Source: Actinotalea solisilvae (lineage in GTDB: Bacteria > Actinomycetota > Actinomycetes > Actinomycetales > Cellulomonadaceae). Taken from it: DNA of 64,000 nt. Shown piece after piece: positions 32,685 through 40,456 of this stretch. Location: positions 1 to 64,000 of the forward strand of contig NZ_JADDKQ010000013.1 in the NCBI RefSeq assembly GCF_016464425.1, in the 5' to 3' direction. The first letter of the stretch is position 1, and each line of letters starts with the position of its first letter. The notes beneath the pieces are model-generated. The model was not told the DNA's origin, made no database searches, and saw only the letters and a list, made by a program, of their open reading frames with translations. Both the position numbers and the translations under genes were made by a program.

Positions 32685-34184
32685 TCAGGCGTCCGGGTCG
32701 ACGACGCGCGCGAGGACCTCGACGAGGAGCGGCTCGACGAGCTCGGCGGGGAGCGCCTCGAGCGTCGCCATGACGGTCGCGAGCCGGTCGGGCAGGTCGC
32801 CCTGGGCGACGGTCGCGGCGAGGGCCAGGTCGGCCTCGGCCGGCGGCGCCCCGCGGACGTCGTCGGCGGCCGCCCCGAGGTCCCGGACCAGCGCGTCGAC
32901 GACGCTCTCGCTCACGGCGGTGAGCGTGAGGTGGGCGGTGCGGGGCAGCCGCGTCCCGTCGGCCTGCGCGAGCGCGGGCTGGCACTGGGCGAGCCACCCC
33001 CGGGCGCGCAGGGCGTCGACCCATCGGAACGGGTCGACCCGGGCGGCCGGGACAGCCGCGACGTCGGCGCCGACCGCGAGGACGGGCCCGACCGGCGCGC
33101 CGACCACCCGCAGCCCGTCGGTCGCGCCGACCGCCGCACGGACGCGGCAGGTCGCCCGGTGCGCCTGCGCGGTGAGCGCGGCGTAGCCCTCGGGGCCGAG
33201 CGCGCGGGTCACGGCCCACGCGGCGGCGAGCGGCCCCGCGGCGCGCGAGCCGAGCACCGTCGCGTTGACGACCGGGTAGCCCGGCCAGCCCTTCGTGGCG
33301 AAGTACTGGTGCCGGTGGCGCTGCCGGCCGCGGTGCAGGAGCACCGAGGCGCCCTTGGGCGTGTAGCCGAACTTGTGCAGGTCGGCCGATACCGAGGTGA
33401 CGCCCGGGACCGCGAGGTCCCACGGCGGCAGCGGCTCGGGCCACCACGGCAGCACCCACCCGCCGAGGCACGCGTCGACGTGGCACGCGACGCCCAGGGC
33501 GGCGGCGCCCGCGGCGACGTCGGCGACGGGGTCGAGCGCGCCGTACGGGTAGGAGGGCGCGGACACGACGACGAGCGCGGTGCGGTCGGCCTGCGCGCGG
33601 ACCGCCGCGAGGAGCGCGTCGGCCGCGACCGCGCCCGTGGCCGGGTCGACGGGGACCTCGACGAGGTCGAGGTCGAGGTAGTGCGCCGCCTTGCGGAAGG
33701 CGGGGTGCGCCGTCGTGGGGATCACGAGGCGCGCCCGCCCCGCCGGGGCCCGCGGGCCCGGGCCGTGGTGGGACGCGTGCGCGGGCGCGTCCGCCGCGCG
33801 CGCCACGCGCCACGCGTCGCGGGCCGCCTTGACCGCGAGCAGGCACGACTCCGTGCCCCCGGACGTCACCGACCCCACGACGTCGCCGTCGCCGTGGAGC
33901 ACGTCGCGCGCCAGGGCGACGAGGTCGCGTTCGAGCCGCGCGACCGAGCGGAACGTCGTGGGGTCCAGGCCGTTGACCGGCTGGAACAGCCGCGCGGCCG
34001 CCGCCGCGAGCTCGTCGAGGTCCGGCCGGCCGGGGTCGTAGACGTACGACAGCACGCGACCGCCGTGCGTGGGCGGGTCGGCCGCGCGCAGCGCGCGGAG
34101 CGTCGCGAGGACGTCGTCGTGCGCGCGCGGTGCGGTGCCGGACGCCGCCGCGGGCGGCGCCGGTGCGGGGGGCAGGGCGTCCAT
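32685..34184 (-). CDS. PLP-dependent decarboxylase/lyase (glutamate decarboxylase / sphingosine-1-phosphate lyase-like)
   Basis: A 499-residue fold-type I PLP enzyme. The PLP phosphate loop is GSVTSGGTESCLLAVKAA, the ring-stacking and Asp region is GVACHVDACLGGWVLPWW, and the Schiff-base Lys is in SADLHKFGYTPKGASVLL. The N-terminal LSYVYDPGRPDLDELAAAA resembles the sphingosine-1-phosphate lyase-like group more than classical glutamate decarboxylase. The ATG overlaps the stop of the MFS gene (TGATG), so enzyme and transporter are made together, perhaps for uptake and breakdown of an amino acid or phosphorylated amine. The substrate cannot be told. Confidence 0.85.
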   Translation of the reverse strand: MDALPPAPAPPAAASGTAPRAHDDVLATLRALRAADPPTHGGRVLSYVYDPGRPDLDELAAAAARLFQPVNGLDPTTFRSVARLERDLVALARDVLHGDGDVVGSVTSGGTESCLLAVKAARDAWRVARAADAPAHASHHGPGPRAPAGRARLVIPTTAHPAFRKAAHYLDLDLVEVPVDPATGAVAADALLAAVRAQADRTALVVVSAPSYPYGALDPVADVAAGAAALGVACHVDACLGGWVLPWWPEPLPPWDLAVPGVTSVSADLHKFGYTPKGASVLLHRGRQRHRHQYFATKGWPGYPVVNATVLGSRAAGPLAAAWAVTRALGPEGYAALTAQAHRATCRVRAAVGATDGLRVVGAPVGPVLAVGADVAAVPAARVDPFRWVDALRARGWLAQCQPALAQADGTRLPRTAHLTLTAVSESVVDALVRDLGAAADDVRGAPPAEADLALAATVAQGDLPDRLATVMATLEALPAELVEPLLVEVLARVVDPDA

Positions 34185-35545
34185 CAGGCCTCCCGGGGCT
34201 GGACGACGGCGTCGACCTCGGCACGCGTGAGCCGGTAGGCCCACAGCGGGACGAGCGACGCCAGGAGGAGGGCGGCGGGCAGGGCGCTGAACGCGAGGGC
34301 GACACCGGCGACGGCCGACGGCGGCTGGGCGACGACCTCGCCGCCCGCACGCGAGACGAAGCCCGTGGCGGCGAGCAGGAGCAGCAGCAGGGTCGGCCCG
34401 AGCGCGAGCCCGGCCGTCTCCCCCGCCGTCCACACGCCGCTGACGACGCCCGCACGGTCGGTCCCGCGCTCGCGCGCGTCGACCGCGGCGACGTCGGGGA
34501 GCATCGCGAGCGGGAAGACCTGGAGCCCGGCGTAGGCCACGCCCGCGACGGCGACGGGGACGTACACCCACGGGCCGGGCGCCCACGCCAGCGGCACCAT
34601 CGCGAGCGCCGCGACGGCGAACAGCACGGTCGCTGCGCGGTAGGCGCGGTGCTTGCCGACCCGGTCGGCGAGCCGGCGGCACAGCGGCATGACGAGCACC
34701 GCGGGCCCGACGAGCGCGGCGAACAGCACGGTCACGGCACCCTGGGAGCCGAGCACGTAGGTCGCGACGTACTGGGCCCCCGCGAGCATCGCCCCGATGC
34801 CGAGCGCCTGGAGGACGAACGTCGCGAGCAGCGCACGCAGGGCGGGCAGCTCGCGCAGCGCGGCGACGCCCCAGGCGAGGGCCTCCCCCCGCCGGGCCGG
34901 CCGCCCGGTGGGTGCGGGCCGGCCCGTCGGCGCCGACCCGCCGCCGCGGGGCGCGTCCCACCACGCCGCGAGCAGGCCGAGCCCGATGAGCGTGCCGCAC
35001 GCGACGGCCATGACGAGGTAGCCCGTCCGGCCGCCGCCCGCGAGGTCGCGCAGCAGCGGCCCCCCGGCGCCGAAGACGAGGATCGCGACGGCGAGCACCG
35101 CGACCCGCGGTGCGACGAGGCGCGTACGCGCGGCGTAGGTCGGCGCCATCTCGGCGGGCAGGGCGATCCAGGGCACCTGGAACAGGCTGAACGCCGTCGT
35201 CGCGAGCACGAACGCGAGACCCACCCACGCGGCCGCCGTCGGGCCGGTGAGCGGTGCGGGGACCGCGAACAGGGCGACGAACGCCAGCGGCAGGCCCAGC
35301 GCGCCCGCGAGGAGGAAGGGACGTCGCGTCCCGGTGCGCGCGTGCGCGCGGTCCGAGCGGGCGCCGATGAACGGGTCGACGACGACGTCCCAGACCTTCG
35401 GGACCGTGACGACGACGCTCGCGAGCCCCGCGGCGACCCCGAGCTCGTCCGTGAGGTAGTACGCGAGCACCAGGCCCGGCAGCGTCCCGAAGCCGCCCGT
35501 GCCGACGGAGCCCAGGGCGTAGCCGGCACCGCGTCGTCGCGTCAC
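34184..35545 (-). CDS. MFS transporter of the glycoside-pentoside-hexuronide (GPH) cation symporter type
   Basis: A 453-residue membrane protein with about twelve hydrophobic segments. The N-terminal GYALGSVGTGGFGTLPGLVLAYYL and the loop VPKVWDVVVDPFIGARSDRAHARTGTRRPFLL match GPH symporters (MelB-like), where the Asp residues help bind the coupling cation. A Pro/Gly-rich cytoplasmic loop separates the two six-helix halves. The GTG start has a CAGGAT hexamer 6 bases upstream, so the message may be leaderless. It is co-transcribed with the PLP decarboxylase. Despite the family name, the context does not show that the substrate is a sugar. Confidence 0.85.
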   Translation of the reverse strand: MTRRRGAGYALGSVGTGGFGTLPGLVLAYYLTDELGVAAGLASVVVTVPKVWDVVVDPFIGARSDRAHARTGTRRPFLLAGALGLPLAFVALFAVPAPLTGPTAAAWVGLAFVLATTAFSLFQVPWIALPAEMAPTYAARTRLVAPRVAVLAVAILVFGAGGPLLRDLAGGGRTGYLVMAVACGTLIGLGLLAAWWDAPRGGGSAPTGRPAPTGRPARRGEALAWGVAALRELPALRALLATFVLQALGIGAMLAGAQYVATYVLGSQGAVTVLFAALVGPAVLVMPLCRRLADRVGKHRAYRAATVLFAVAALAMVPLAWAPGPWVYVPVAVAGVAYAGLQVFPLAMLPDVAAVDARERGTDRAGVVSGVWTAGETAGLALGPTLLLLLLAATGFVSRAGGEVVAQPPSAVAGVALAFSALPAALLLASLVPLWAYRLTRAEVDAVVQPREA

Positions 35546-35652
35546 GCCGCGATCCTGCCACGGGACCCGCCGCGGACCGGGGCACCCGGCGGGGCGCACC
35601 GTGGGTGTGCACCGCCATCCGGGTGACGGTGACACGTGCCGGTGCGTCGCGC

Positions 35653-35680
35653 TCAAGATGTCGGCCCCGGACGCCGATAC
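35653..35680 (+). promoter_or_regulatory. FliA/WhiG-type promoter of the GGDEF-EAL gene
   Basis: TCAA (35653-35656), a 16-base spacer and GCCGATAC (35673-35680). This matches the sigma-28 family consensus (-35 TAAA or YYAA, -10 GCCGATAA). Seven bases separate the -10 from the GTG at 35688, so the message is probably leaderless. One of seven such sites in the window with identical spacing. Confidence 0.8.
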
Positions 35681-35687
35681 TCCCGTT

Positions 35688-37952
35688 GTGTCCGGATCTG
35701 CGCCCTCGTGGTCGGTCGTCGTCCAGTGCGTCGTGGCGGGCGTCGTCGTCGGCCTGTGCGCGCTCCACGCGACGGGCTGGCGCGGCGGTCTGCGCCGCGC
35801 CGAGGCGTTCTGGACGGTGACGTGGGCGCTCGCCCTCGCCGCGGTCAGCCTCGTCAACGGCCTGCTGGTCGTCGCGCCCGCGGGCGTGCAGGACGCCCTG
35901 CTCCTCGTGCGGTTCCTGCTCGTGGCGGCGGCGCTCGTCATGAGCGTCCCGGCCGTGCGCGTGTACACCGGTGGCCCGCTCGAGCCGCGCCCCGTCGCCG
36001 CCATGGTCGTCTGGTACGTCGCCGGGACCGTGCTCTGGCTCACGACCGACCTCGTGGCGGCGCACCGCTGGGTGGACGGCCTGCCGGTCTACGGCCCGCT
36101 GTGGACGGCCGCGCTGCTCGCGCCCCTCCTGGTCGTCGCGCGCGAGGTGCGCCGGTCGCTCGGCAGCCGCGTGGTCGACCCCCTCGGCGGGACGGTCGCC
36201 GTCGGCGGGACCGTGTCGGCCGTCCTGCTCATCGTGTCGGCCGTGCCTCCGCCCAGCCCGACGACCGAGCTCCTCGCGGGCCTCTGGGTGGTGCCGCTCA
36301 TCGTCGTCGTGCTCGTCGTCACCGCGTCGCGGACCGCGGCCGTCCGCCGGGACGCCCTGCGGCGCGCGGGCATGCGGGACGTGCTCAGCACCGTCACCAA
36401 CGACGCCTGGCTGCTCCGCTCCCCCGAGCAGACGCTCGACCGCGCGGTCACCGAGGCGCGCCGCCTGCTCGGCGACTCCTCCATCGCGGGCACCATCCGG
36501 CCCTTGTCGCGCGACCGCTTCGTCACCGAGCTCTTCTCGGGTTCCGGCCGCCCCGAGGACCCGGTCGACGCGGCGTTCCTGCGTGACCTCGCCCGCGTGG
36601 TCTCCGGCGCCGCCGAACGGCAGGCGCTCACGCGGCGCCTGCAGCGGGCCGCCTTCACGGACTCGCTCACCGGCCTGCACAACCGTCACGCGCTCGACCG
36701 CCACCTCACGGGTGTGCTCGAGAAGGCCAACGTCGAGCGCACGCGCGTCGCGGTGCTCTTCTGCGACCTTGACGGCTTCAAGCTCGCCAACGACCGGCAC
36801 GGCCACGCGTGGGGCGACGGTCTCCTCGTCCACATGGCGCACCACCTCGAGGCGGTGCTGGGCGACGGGGTGTTCGTCGCGCGCCAGGGCGGCGACGAGT
36901 TCGTCGCGGTGCTCGAGCGCGCGCCCGGGGACGACGCGCTGCGCGCTCTCGCACGCCGCGTCCGCGAGGAGTTCGTCCCGCAGGACGACGACGTCGTCCG
37001 CACCGCCGTGACCGTCGGCGTCGCCGCCTGGCAGCCGGGCGACGTGGTCGACCCTGCGGCCCTGCTGCGCGAGGCCGACCTGGCGATGCTCGAGGGCAAG
37101 CAGTCCCACGCGGGCGTCGCGCTGTTCGACAGCCGGCTCCGCGCCCGCACCATCGCGCGCGCCACGGCACGCGACGAGCTCGAGGCCGGCATCCGCGACG
37201 GGGAGATCGTCGCGCACTTCCAGCCGCTGACCGACGCCCTGACCCTCGAGGTGATCGGCCTCGAGGTGCTCGCCCGGTGGCGCCGGGACGGGCGGCTGCG
37301 CCGGCCCGCCGAGTGGCTCGCGCTCGCCGAGGAGACCGGGCTCATCGTCGAGATCGGGCGCCAGATGTTCGCGGCGGCGCGCGCGGGCATGGAGCGCTTC
37401 GACCTGCCCGTGGCGGTCAACGTCGCGGCCCGGCAGCTCGACGAGACGGACTTCGTGCTCGACGTCGAGCGGTCCTGGGGCTCGGACCGGTGGGACATGC
37501 TGACGATCGAGGTGACCGAGAGCGCGCTCCTGTACGACGCCGCGCACGTGCGCTCGTCGCTCGCCTCGCTCGTCGAGCGGGGCGCGAAGATCGCCCTCGA
37601 CGACTTCGGCACCGGCTACAACTCGCTGTCCCGCCTCGGCGAGCTCCCGATCCAGGTGCTGAAGATCGACCGGACGTTCGTGCACGACATCGCGACCCCC
37701 GAGGGCGCCGCGGTGCTCCGCGCGATCCTCGCCCTCGCCGAGGCCCACGGCCTCGAGGTCGTGGCCGAGGGGGTCGAGCGGGCGGCGGAGCTCACCGCGC
37801 TCGTCGACATGGGCGTGCCCGTGGTCCAGGGCCACATGCTCGGGCGACCGTCCGCCCGCGTGCCCGTGCGCGGGCGCCGACCGATCTCGGTCCCGAGCCA
37901 GCCCGGGGCCCGCGCAGACCTCTACGACTTCGTGCCCGTCGGCCACGCCTGA
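35688..37952 (+). CDS. Membrane-bound GGDEF-EAL protein (c-di-GMP synthase/phosphodiesterase)
   Basis: A 754-residue signalling protein. Seven hydrophobic segments fill residues 8-212. A linker (about 213-320) leads to a GGDEF domain (about 321-480) with intact RQGGDEF at 399-405 and the metal-binding FCDLDGFKLAND. No RxxD inhibitory site precedes it. The EAL domain (about 495-735) reads EVL in place of EAL (526-528) but keeps the other key motifs: NVAARQL, EVTES, DDFGTGYNSLSRL (638-650), LKIDR and VVAEGVE. Both activities are therefore plausible. The GTG start follows the FliA/WhiG-type -10 by 7 bases; an ATG at 35659 lies inside the promoter and is rejected. The shared promoter class suggests control of type IV pili. 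Confidence 0.92.
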   Translation: MSGSAPSWSVVVQCVVAGVVVGLCALHATGWRGGLRRAEAFWTVTWALALAAVSLVNGLLVVAPAGVQDALLLVRFLLVAAALVMSVPAVRVYTGGPLEPRPVAAMVVWYVAGTVLWLTTDLVAAHRWVDGLPVYGPLWTAALLAPLLVVAREVRRSLGSRVVDPLGGTVAVGGTVSAVLLIVSAVPPPSPTTELLAGLWVVPLIVVVLVVTASRTAAVRRDALRRAGMRDVLSTVTNDAWLLRSPEQTLDRAVTEARRLLGDSSIAGTIRPLSRDRFVTELFSGSGRPEDPVDAAFLRDLARVVSGAAERQALTRRLQRAAFTDSLTGLHNRHALDRHLTGVLEKANVERTRVAVLFCDLDGFKLANDRHGHAWGDGLLVHMAHHLEAVLGDGVFVARQGGDEFVAVLERAPGDDALRALARRVREEFVPQDDDVVRTAVTVGVAAWQPGDVVDPAALLREADLAMLEGKQSHAGVALFDSRLRARTIARATARDELEAGIRDGEIVAHFQPLTDALTLEVIGLEVLARWRRDGRLRRPAEWLALAEETGLIVEIGRQMFAAARAGMERFDLPVAVNVAARQLDETDFVLDVERSWGSDRWDMLTIEVTESALLYDAAHVRSSLASLVERGAKIALDDFGTGYNSLSRLGELPIQVLKIDRTFVHDIATPEGAAVLRAILALAEAHGLEVVAEGVERAAELTALVDMGVPVVQGHMLGRPSARVPVRGRRPISVPSQPGARADLYDFVPVGHA

Positions 37953-37973
37953 CGCGAGCGGCGGGCTCCCTGG

Positions 37974-38390
37974 TCAGGCGGAGAGCGTCGGCTTGAGGTC
38001 GACGATGCGCCCGAGCAGGCCGTTGACGAAGCCGGGCGAGTCGTCCGTCGAGAGCCCGCGCGCGAGCTCGACGGCCTCGTCGACGGCGACCGCGTCGGGG
38101 ACGTCGTCGTTGTAGAGGACCTCCCACGCGCCGAGGCGCAGGATCGCGCGGTCCACAGCCGGCATGCGCTCGATCGTCCAGCCGTGCGAGTACGTCGCGA
38201 TGAGCTCGTCGATCCGCTCGAGCTGCGCGAGCACCCCCTCGACGAGGTCGACCGAGTACTGCGGCAGGGACGTCTCGTGACCCGGCTGGGCGATCCGCGC
38301 CGCGAGCACCTCGGCCGGCGGCAGGCCGCGCTGGTCGGCCTCGAAGAGCACGTCGAGCGCACGCTTGCGGGCCTTGCTGCGTGCGGCCAA
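37974..38390 (-). CDS. nusB: Transcription antitermination factor NusB
   Basis: A 138-residue helical RNA-binding protein that, with NusE/S10, promotes antitermination in rRNA operons. The sequence has the Arg-rich N-terminus KARKRALDVLFEADQRG and the conserved RMPAVDRAILRLGAWEVLY and AVDEAVELARGLSTDDSPGFVNGLLG segments. The start appears to be TTG, one base after the efp stop; no ATG or GTG is available before the conserved region. The efp-nusB pairing is standard in actinobacteria. Confidence 0.95.
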   Translation of the reverse strand: MAARSKARKRALDVLFEADQRGLPPAEVLAARIAQPGHETSLPQYSVDLVEGVLAQLERIDELIATYSHGWTIERMPAVDRAILRLGAWEVLYNDDVPDAVAVDEAVELARGLSTDDSPGFVNGLLGRIVDLKPTLSA

Positions 38391-38391
38391 G

Positions 38392-38955
38392 TCAGTCGTT
38401 CACGCGGCCGAGGTAGGACCCGTCGCGGGTGTCCACCTTGACGCGCGTGCCCTGCTCGAGGAACAGCGGGACCTGGATCTCGGCGCCCGTCTCGAGCGTC
38501 GCGGGCTTGGTGCCGCCCGTCGACCGGTCACCCTGGAGGCCCGGCTCGGTGTAGGTGATCTCGAGGACGACCGACGGCGGGAGCTCGACGTAGAGCGGGC
38601 TGCCGTCGTGCGTCGCGACCATCGCCTGCTGGCTCTCGAGCAGGTAGTTGGCGGCGTCGCCCACGGTCGCCTCGCTGACGTGGAGCTGGTCGTAGCTCGA
38701 CGTGTCCATGAAGACGAAGTCGGTGCCGTCCTTGTAGAGGTACTGCATGTCGCGCTTGTCGACGTTCGCCGTCTCGACCTTGGTGCCCGCGTTGAACGTG
38801 CGGTCCACGACCTTGCCCGAGAGCACGTTCTTGAGCTTGGTGCGCACGAACGCGCCGCCCTTGCCCGGCTTGACGTGCTGGAACTCGACGACGGTCCACA
38901 GCTGGCCGTCGATGTTGAGGACGGTGCCGTTCTTGAGGTCGTTCGTGGTGGCCAC
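38392..38955 (-). CDS. efp: Translation elongation factor P
   Basis: A 187-residue factor that helps ribosomes through polyproline stretches. The three OB-like domains are recognisable: [41 protein letters not shown], with the modifiable loop Lys in KPGKGGAF, then domain II, and the ending [31 protein letters not shown]. The GTG start has AGGAAG upstream. The 254 bases upstream of efp contain no gene. efp may be needed for Pro-rich products such as the long PilT N-terminus in this window. Confidence 0.97.
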   Translation of the reverse strand: MATTNDLKNGTVLNIDGQLWTVVEFQHVKPGKGGAFVRTKLKNVLSGKVVDRTFNAGTKVETANVDKRDMQYLYKDGTDFVFMDTSSYDQLHVSEATVGDAANYLLESQQAMVATHDGSPLYVELPPSVVLEITYTEPGLQGDRSTGGTKPATLETGAEIQVPLFLEQGTRVKVDTRDGSYLGRVND

Positions 38956-39209
38956 AGAAGGTCTTCCTGTCGGGTCGGTCGGGGTCCGTGCACGTCCCGT
39001 GCCGTACCGGCGCCGGACCGCCGTCGGACCCCGTGGGGACGAGGTGTCGGAGGACCGCGCGGAGCGCTCGGGCGCCGCTCGCCCGGGACGAGCCCCGACC
39101 GGGAGGTCGCGGCCGACGCACACCGGGGGCGAGGCGCCGGACAGTCTACCGCCGCGCCGGCGCCGGGTCGTGCGGACCGCGCGTGCGGGGGCGTGGGGCG
39201 CGGCCGCCG

Positions 39210-39650
39210 TCAGGGCTCGAGCAGCCGCCGGACGACCGCGCCGACGACGACCGCCCAGAGCATCGAGGCGAACGTGCCGATGACGAACCGCTCGGACGTC
39301 TCGGGGTGCTCGCGGATCTCGGGGTACCGGCCGAGGCCCTTGACCGCGATGACGAAGGCGATGCCCGACGGGTAGCCCGCGACGACGGACCCCGTGATCG
39401 CGAGCCGCTCGAGGATCCCGACCCACGTCCCGCCACGCAGACCGCTGACCTCGCCCGCGGACGGGTCCGCACCGGCCGCCGGGTCGGCTCCGGCGGCGAG
39501 GGCCGTGCCGTCGGGGGCCGTCCCCGCCGGCCCGGCGTCGGGTGAGCGCGCCGCGAGGCGCAGGACGCCGGCCGTGAGCGGCCAGCCCCCGACCGCGCTG
39601 AGCAGCAGCCCTGCGAGTCCGACGACGACCGCCACCCAGCTCTCCACCAC
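39210..39650 (-). CDS. Small conserved membrane protein of unknown function
   Basis: A 146-residue protein with four hydrophobic stretches: [29 protein letters not shown] at the N-terminus, then a Gly/Ala/Asp-rich loop of about 35 residues. A conserved-looking C-terminal half follows ([58 protein letters not shown]). No catalytic motif is visible. It lies 84 bases downstream of the SatD-like gene in the same direction, and the two may form a small module. Function unknown. Confidence 0.7.
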   Translation of the reverse strand: MVESWVAVVVGLAGLLLSAVGGWPLTAGVLRLAARSPDAGPAGTAPDGTALAAGADPAAGADPSAGEVSGLRGGTWVGILERLAITGSVVAGYPSGIAFVIAVKGLGRYPEIREHPETSERFVIGTFASMLWAVVVGAVVRRLLEP

Positions 39651-39734
39651 GCGCTCCCCCGTCCGTCCGAGGCCGCGACAGTACCGCCCGCCGCGGACAC
39701 CACCGCGGACGGCGCGGCCGGGCCGGGCAATGGG

Positions 39735-40364
39735 TCAGACGACGGCGTCGCCCGCGGGCGCACCCGCCGCCCGCGCGAGGAGGCGGCCGGCCGCCGCGCG
39801 CGCCGCGAGCTCCTCGTACCAGAGCGCGGTGCGCAGGCGCTGGCTCACCGCCTGCTGCGTGACGCCCAGCCGCGCCGCGACGTCGTCCTGCGTGGCGCCC
39901 GGCCGGGCGACGACCGCGTCGACGGCCTCCCAGCCCGCGACGGTCCGGCGCGCACGGAGGGCGCCGAGCAGGGTGAGCACGGCCTCGGCGTCGGCGGCGG
40001 CCGCCCGGTCCGCACCCCGCACCGCGAGCGGCACCGCGCGGACCCTGCTCTTGGCGGCCTCGACGGCCGACCGGGCGTCCACGAACGCGGGACCCTGGCC
40101 CGCCCGGACCGAGGCGGGCAGCGGCTCCTCGACGGGCCCCGCCCCGATGCCGACGCTCCAGCCCCCGGAGCGCAGGAGCGAGAGCGCGACGTCGACCACG
40201 GCGTCGGGGTCGTCGTACGCCGCCTGCACCTCGTCACCGACCGTGCGCTCGAACGGCCGGACGGGTGTCCCGCCCGCCCCCTCGGTCCCCAGGCGCTCGA
40301 GGAGCGCGTCGACACGGTCGCCCAGCACGCGGCTGTCGACCTGGTCCACGGTGACGACGAACAT
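39735..40364 (-). CDS. SatD-like protein with C-terminal helix-turn-helix
   Basis: A 209-residue protein. The N-terminal domain ([24 protein letters not shown], then [15 protein letters not shown] and [15 protein letters not shown]) matches SatD-type proteins, with a nucleotide-cyclase-like look. The C-terminus has a helix-turn-helix, [20 protein letters not shown], at about residues 152-171, so it may bind DNA. The ATG is preceded by TAGCCT with a 6-base spacer, indicating a leaderless message. It is divergent from the first GT-C-like gene and followed by a small membrane protein. The role is not established. Confidence 0.75.
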   Translation of the reverse strand: MFVVTVDQVDSRVLGDRVDALLERLGTEGAGGTPVRPFERTVGDEVQAAYDDPDAVVDVALSLLRSGGWSVGIGAGPVEEPLPASVRAGQGPAFVDARSAVEAAKSRVRAVPLAVRGADRAAAADAEAVLTLLGALRARRTVAGWEAVDAVVARPGATQDDVAARLGVTQQAVSQRLRTALWYEELAARAAAGRLLARAAGAPAGDAVV

Positions 40365-40370
40365 GTACCA

Positions 40371-40376
40371 AGGCTA
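40371..40376 (-). promoter_or_regulatory. -10 element of the SatD-like gene
   Basis: TAGCCT on the minus strand followed by 6 bases and then ATG, the leaderless geometry also found at aroQ with the identical hexamer. Confidence 0.55.
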
Positions 40377-40421
40377 GCCCTTGTGGCGCGGCGAACAAAT
40401 GCTGGACCTTGTCGGACGGGC

Positions 40422-40449
40422 TCAAGTGCACGACCGGACCTGCCGACGA
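40422..40449 (+). promoter_or_regulatory. FliA/WhiG-type promoter of the first GT-C-like gene
   Basis: TCAA (40422-40425), a 16-base spacer and GCCGACGA (40442-40449). The -10 is weaker than at the other sites (ACGA for ATAG), but the -35, spacing and the 7-base distance to the GTG at 40457 are identical to the GGDEF-EAL promoter. Confidence 0.6.
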
Positions 40450-40456
40450 CTCCCGG

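Noticed and set aside
33385..33392. GCCGATAC on the plus strand inside the PLP decarboxylase gene
   Set aside because: It lies within coding DNA on the opposite strand, and no YYAA stands 16 bases upstream (33365-33368 reads AGCC), so it is a chance match.
35659..35661. ATG as alternative start for the GGDEF-EAL protein
   Set aside because: It lies between the -35 and -10 of the FliA/WhiG-type promoter, so it would not be in the transcript.
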